From contig NZ_JBHUNX010000001.1 in the NCBI RefSeq assembly GCF_042685645.1, positions 1,116,001 to 1,180,000 on the forward strand: 64,000 nucleotides of DNA, in the 5' to 3' direction. Positions 63,766 through 64,000 of the stretch are shown one piece after another. Made by a program: the position numbers and the translations under genes. The stretch comes from Salininema proteolyticum. Lineage in GTDB: Bacteria; Actinomycetota; Actinomycetes; Mycobacteriales; Micromonosporaceae. Position 1 is the first letter of the stretch. Each line of letters starts with the position of its first letter. Under the pieces are notes generated by a model. The model was not told the origin of the DNA. It worked only from the letters and a program-made list of their open reading frames with translations, and did no database searches.

Positions 63766-64000
63766 TCAGTCCCCTTCGGGGACGAAGGCCCCGGACAGCT
63801 CGGCGACCGCGACCCAGCCGAGCCTCTCGTACAGGGCCCGCCCGTCATTGGTCGCTCCGAGGATGCCCCGCGAGACGCCCAGGGCGAGAGCACGGTCGGC
63901 CAGTTCGGCCATGACCGCGGTGCCGAGTCCCCGGCGCCGGTGGGCGGGCGACGTGCTGACGCGGTCGAAGATCGCGCTCTCGCCTGTGAGCCCGAGGTTG
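63766..64000 (-). CDS. GNAT-family N-acetyltransferase, C-terminal part (cut by the window edge)
   Basis: The last 78 codons of a minus-strand gene whose start lies beyond the window. The reading frame gives SPAHRRRGLGTAVMAELADRA, the acetyl-CoA pyrophosphate-binding R-x-x-G-x-G motif and helix, then GATNDGRALYERLGWV, the typical last strand and helix of GNAT enzymes, ending FVPEGD and TGA. Substrate cannot be told. It is convergent with the rhodanese gene. Confidence 0.82.
   Translation of the reverse strand, partial: NLGLTGESAIFDRVSTSPAHRRRGLGTAVMAELADRALALGVSRGILGATNDGRALYERLGWVAVAELSGAFVPEGD

Noticed and set aside
1..64000. CRISPR arrays, tRNA or rRNA genes
   Set aside because: No regularly spaced repeats of CRISPR type and no T-loop-plus-acceptor patterns convincing enough for tRNA were seen. 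A covariance search (tRNAscan-type) would settle the latter.

Overview
The window is GC-rich chromosomal DNA from an actinomycete. Evidence: strong G/C bias at third codon positions, frequent GTG and TTG starts, many genes that look leaderless (a TAnnnT hexamer 5-8 nt before ATG/GTG and no Shine-Dalgarno), actinobacterial families (GPP34, VLRF1/baeRF10-like, PucR, IdeR-type iron box), and the order cysteine desulfurase - mnmA - MetE-like protein - ligA - GGDEF/EAL protein - gatCAB known from this phylum. A choline-to-betaine operon, a BCCT carrier and an Ehu-type ectoine importer suggest a salt- or osmo-adapted organism. I cannot name the genus; a Glycomycetales-like or Nocardiopsis-like halotolerant lineage is only a guess.

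Layout. 1-7 kb: a catabolic cluster with two maleate-isomerase/EutA-like two-cysteine enzymes, a GntR/FCD repressor, a tartrate/D-malate dehydrogenase-like enzyme, a semialdehyde dehydrogenase, a class III aminotransferase and a DUF3830 protein. Three copies of the operator ATTGTCRACAAT sit before its three transcription units. It is followed by an arginase-fold protein lacking usual metal ligands. 8-11 kb: a small orphan gene, a GPP34 protein and a TnpB (IS1341-type) element lying against the 3' end of a CPBP protease gene. 11-19 kb: tautomerase, peptide/nickel-type ABC importer (binding protein and fused permease, no ATPase), acetyltransferase, polysaccharide deacetylase, tautomerase-like/YHS protein, urate oxidase. 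19-22.4 kb: ehuBCDA. 22.5-33.7 kb: NAD(P)-binding protein, MarR, purine permease with divergent PucR, baeRF10 protein, an iron-box-controlled EEP hydrolase, a beta-lactamase-like protein, a degenerate receiver, a metallophosphoesterase and a soluble sugar dehydrogenase. 33.7-38 kb: hydroxyacid dehydrogenase, then the conserved sulfur/tRNA-thiolation block. 38-47.6 kb: accessory block with DsbA-like protein, betBA and betT, NADAR protein, amidohydrolase and VIT1 transporter, separating the MetE-like gene from ligA. 47.6-57 kb: ligA, GGDEF/EAL protein, ZIP transporter, gatCAB. 57-64 kb: mgtE behind a long leader, AhpD-like protein, sulfotransferase, SDR with divergent TetR, rhodanese, and an acetyltransferase cut by the window edge.

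The best candidate for something undescribed is the 1-7 kb cluster. Its parts suggest transamination of an omega-amino acid to a semialdehyde, oxidation to a dicarboxylate, isomerisation or racemisation, and oxidative decarboxylation of a 2-hydroxy-dicarboxylate, all controlled by the FCD repressor encoded inside it. The substrate is unknown. Other points of note are the TnpB insertion supplying a stop codon to its neighbour, an iron box overlapping a start codon, a receiver domain without its phospho-aspartate, a tautomerase-YHS fusion, and several clean palindromic operators.
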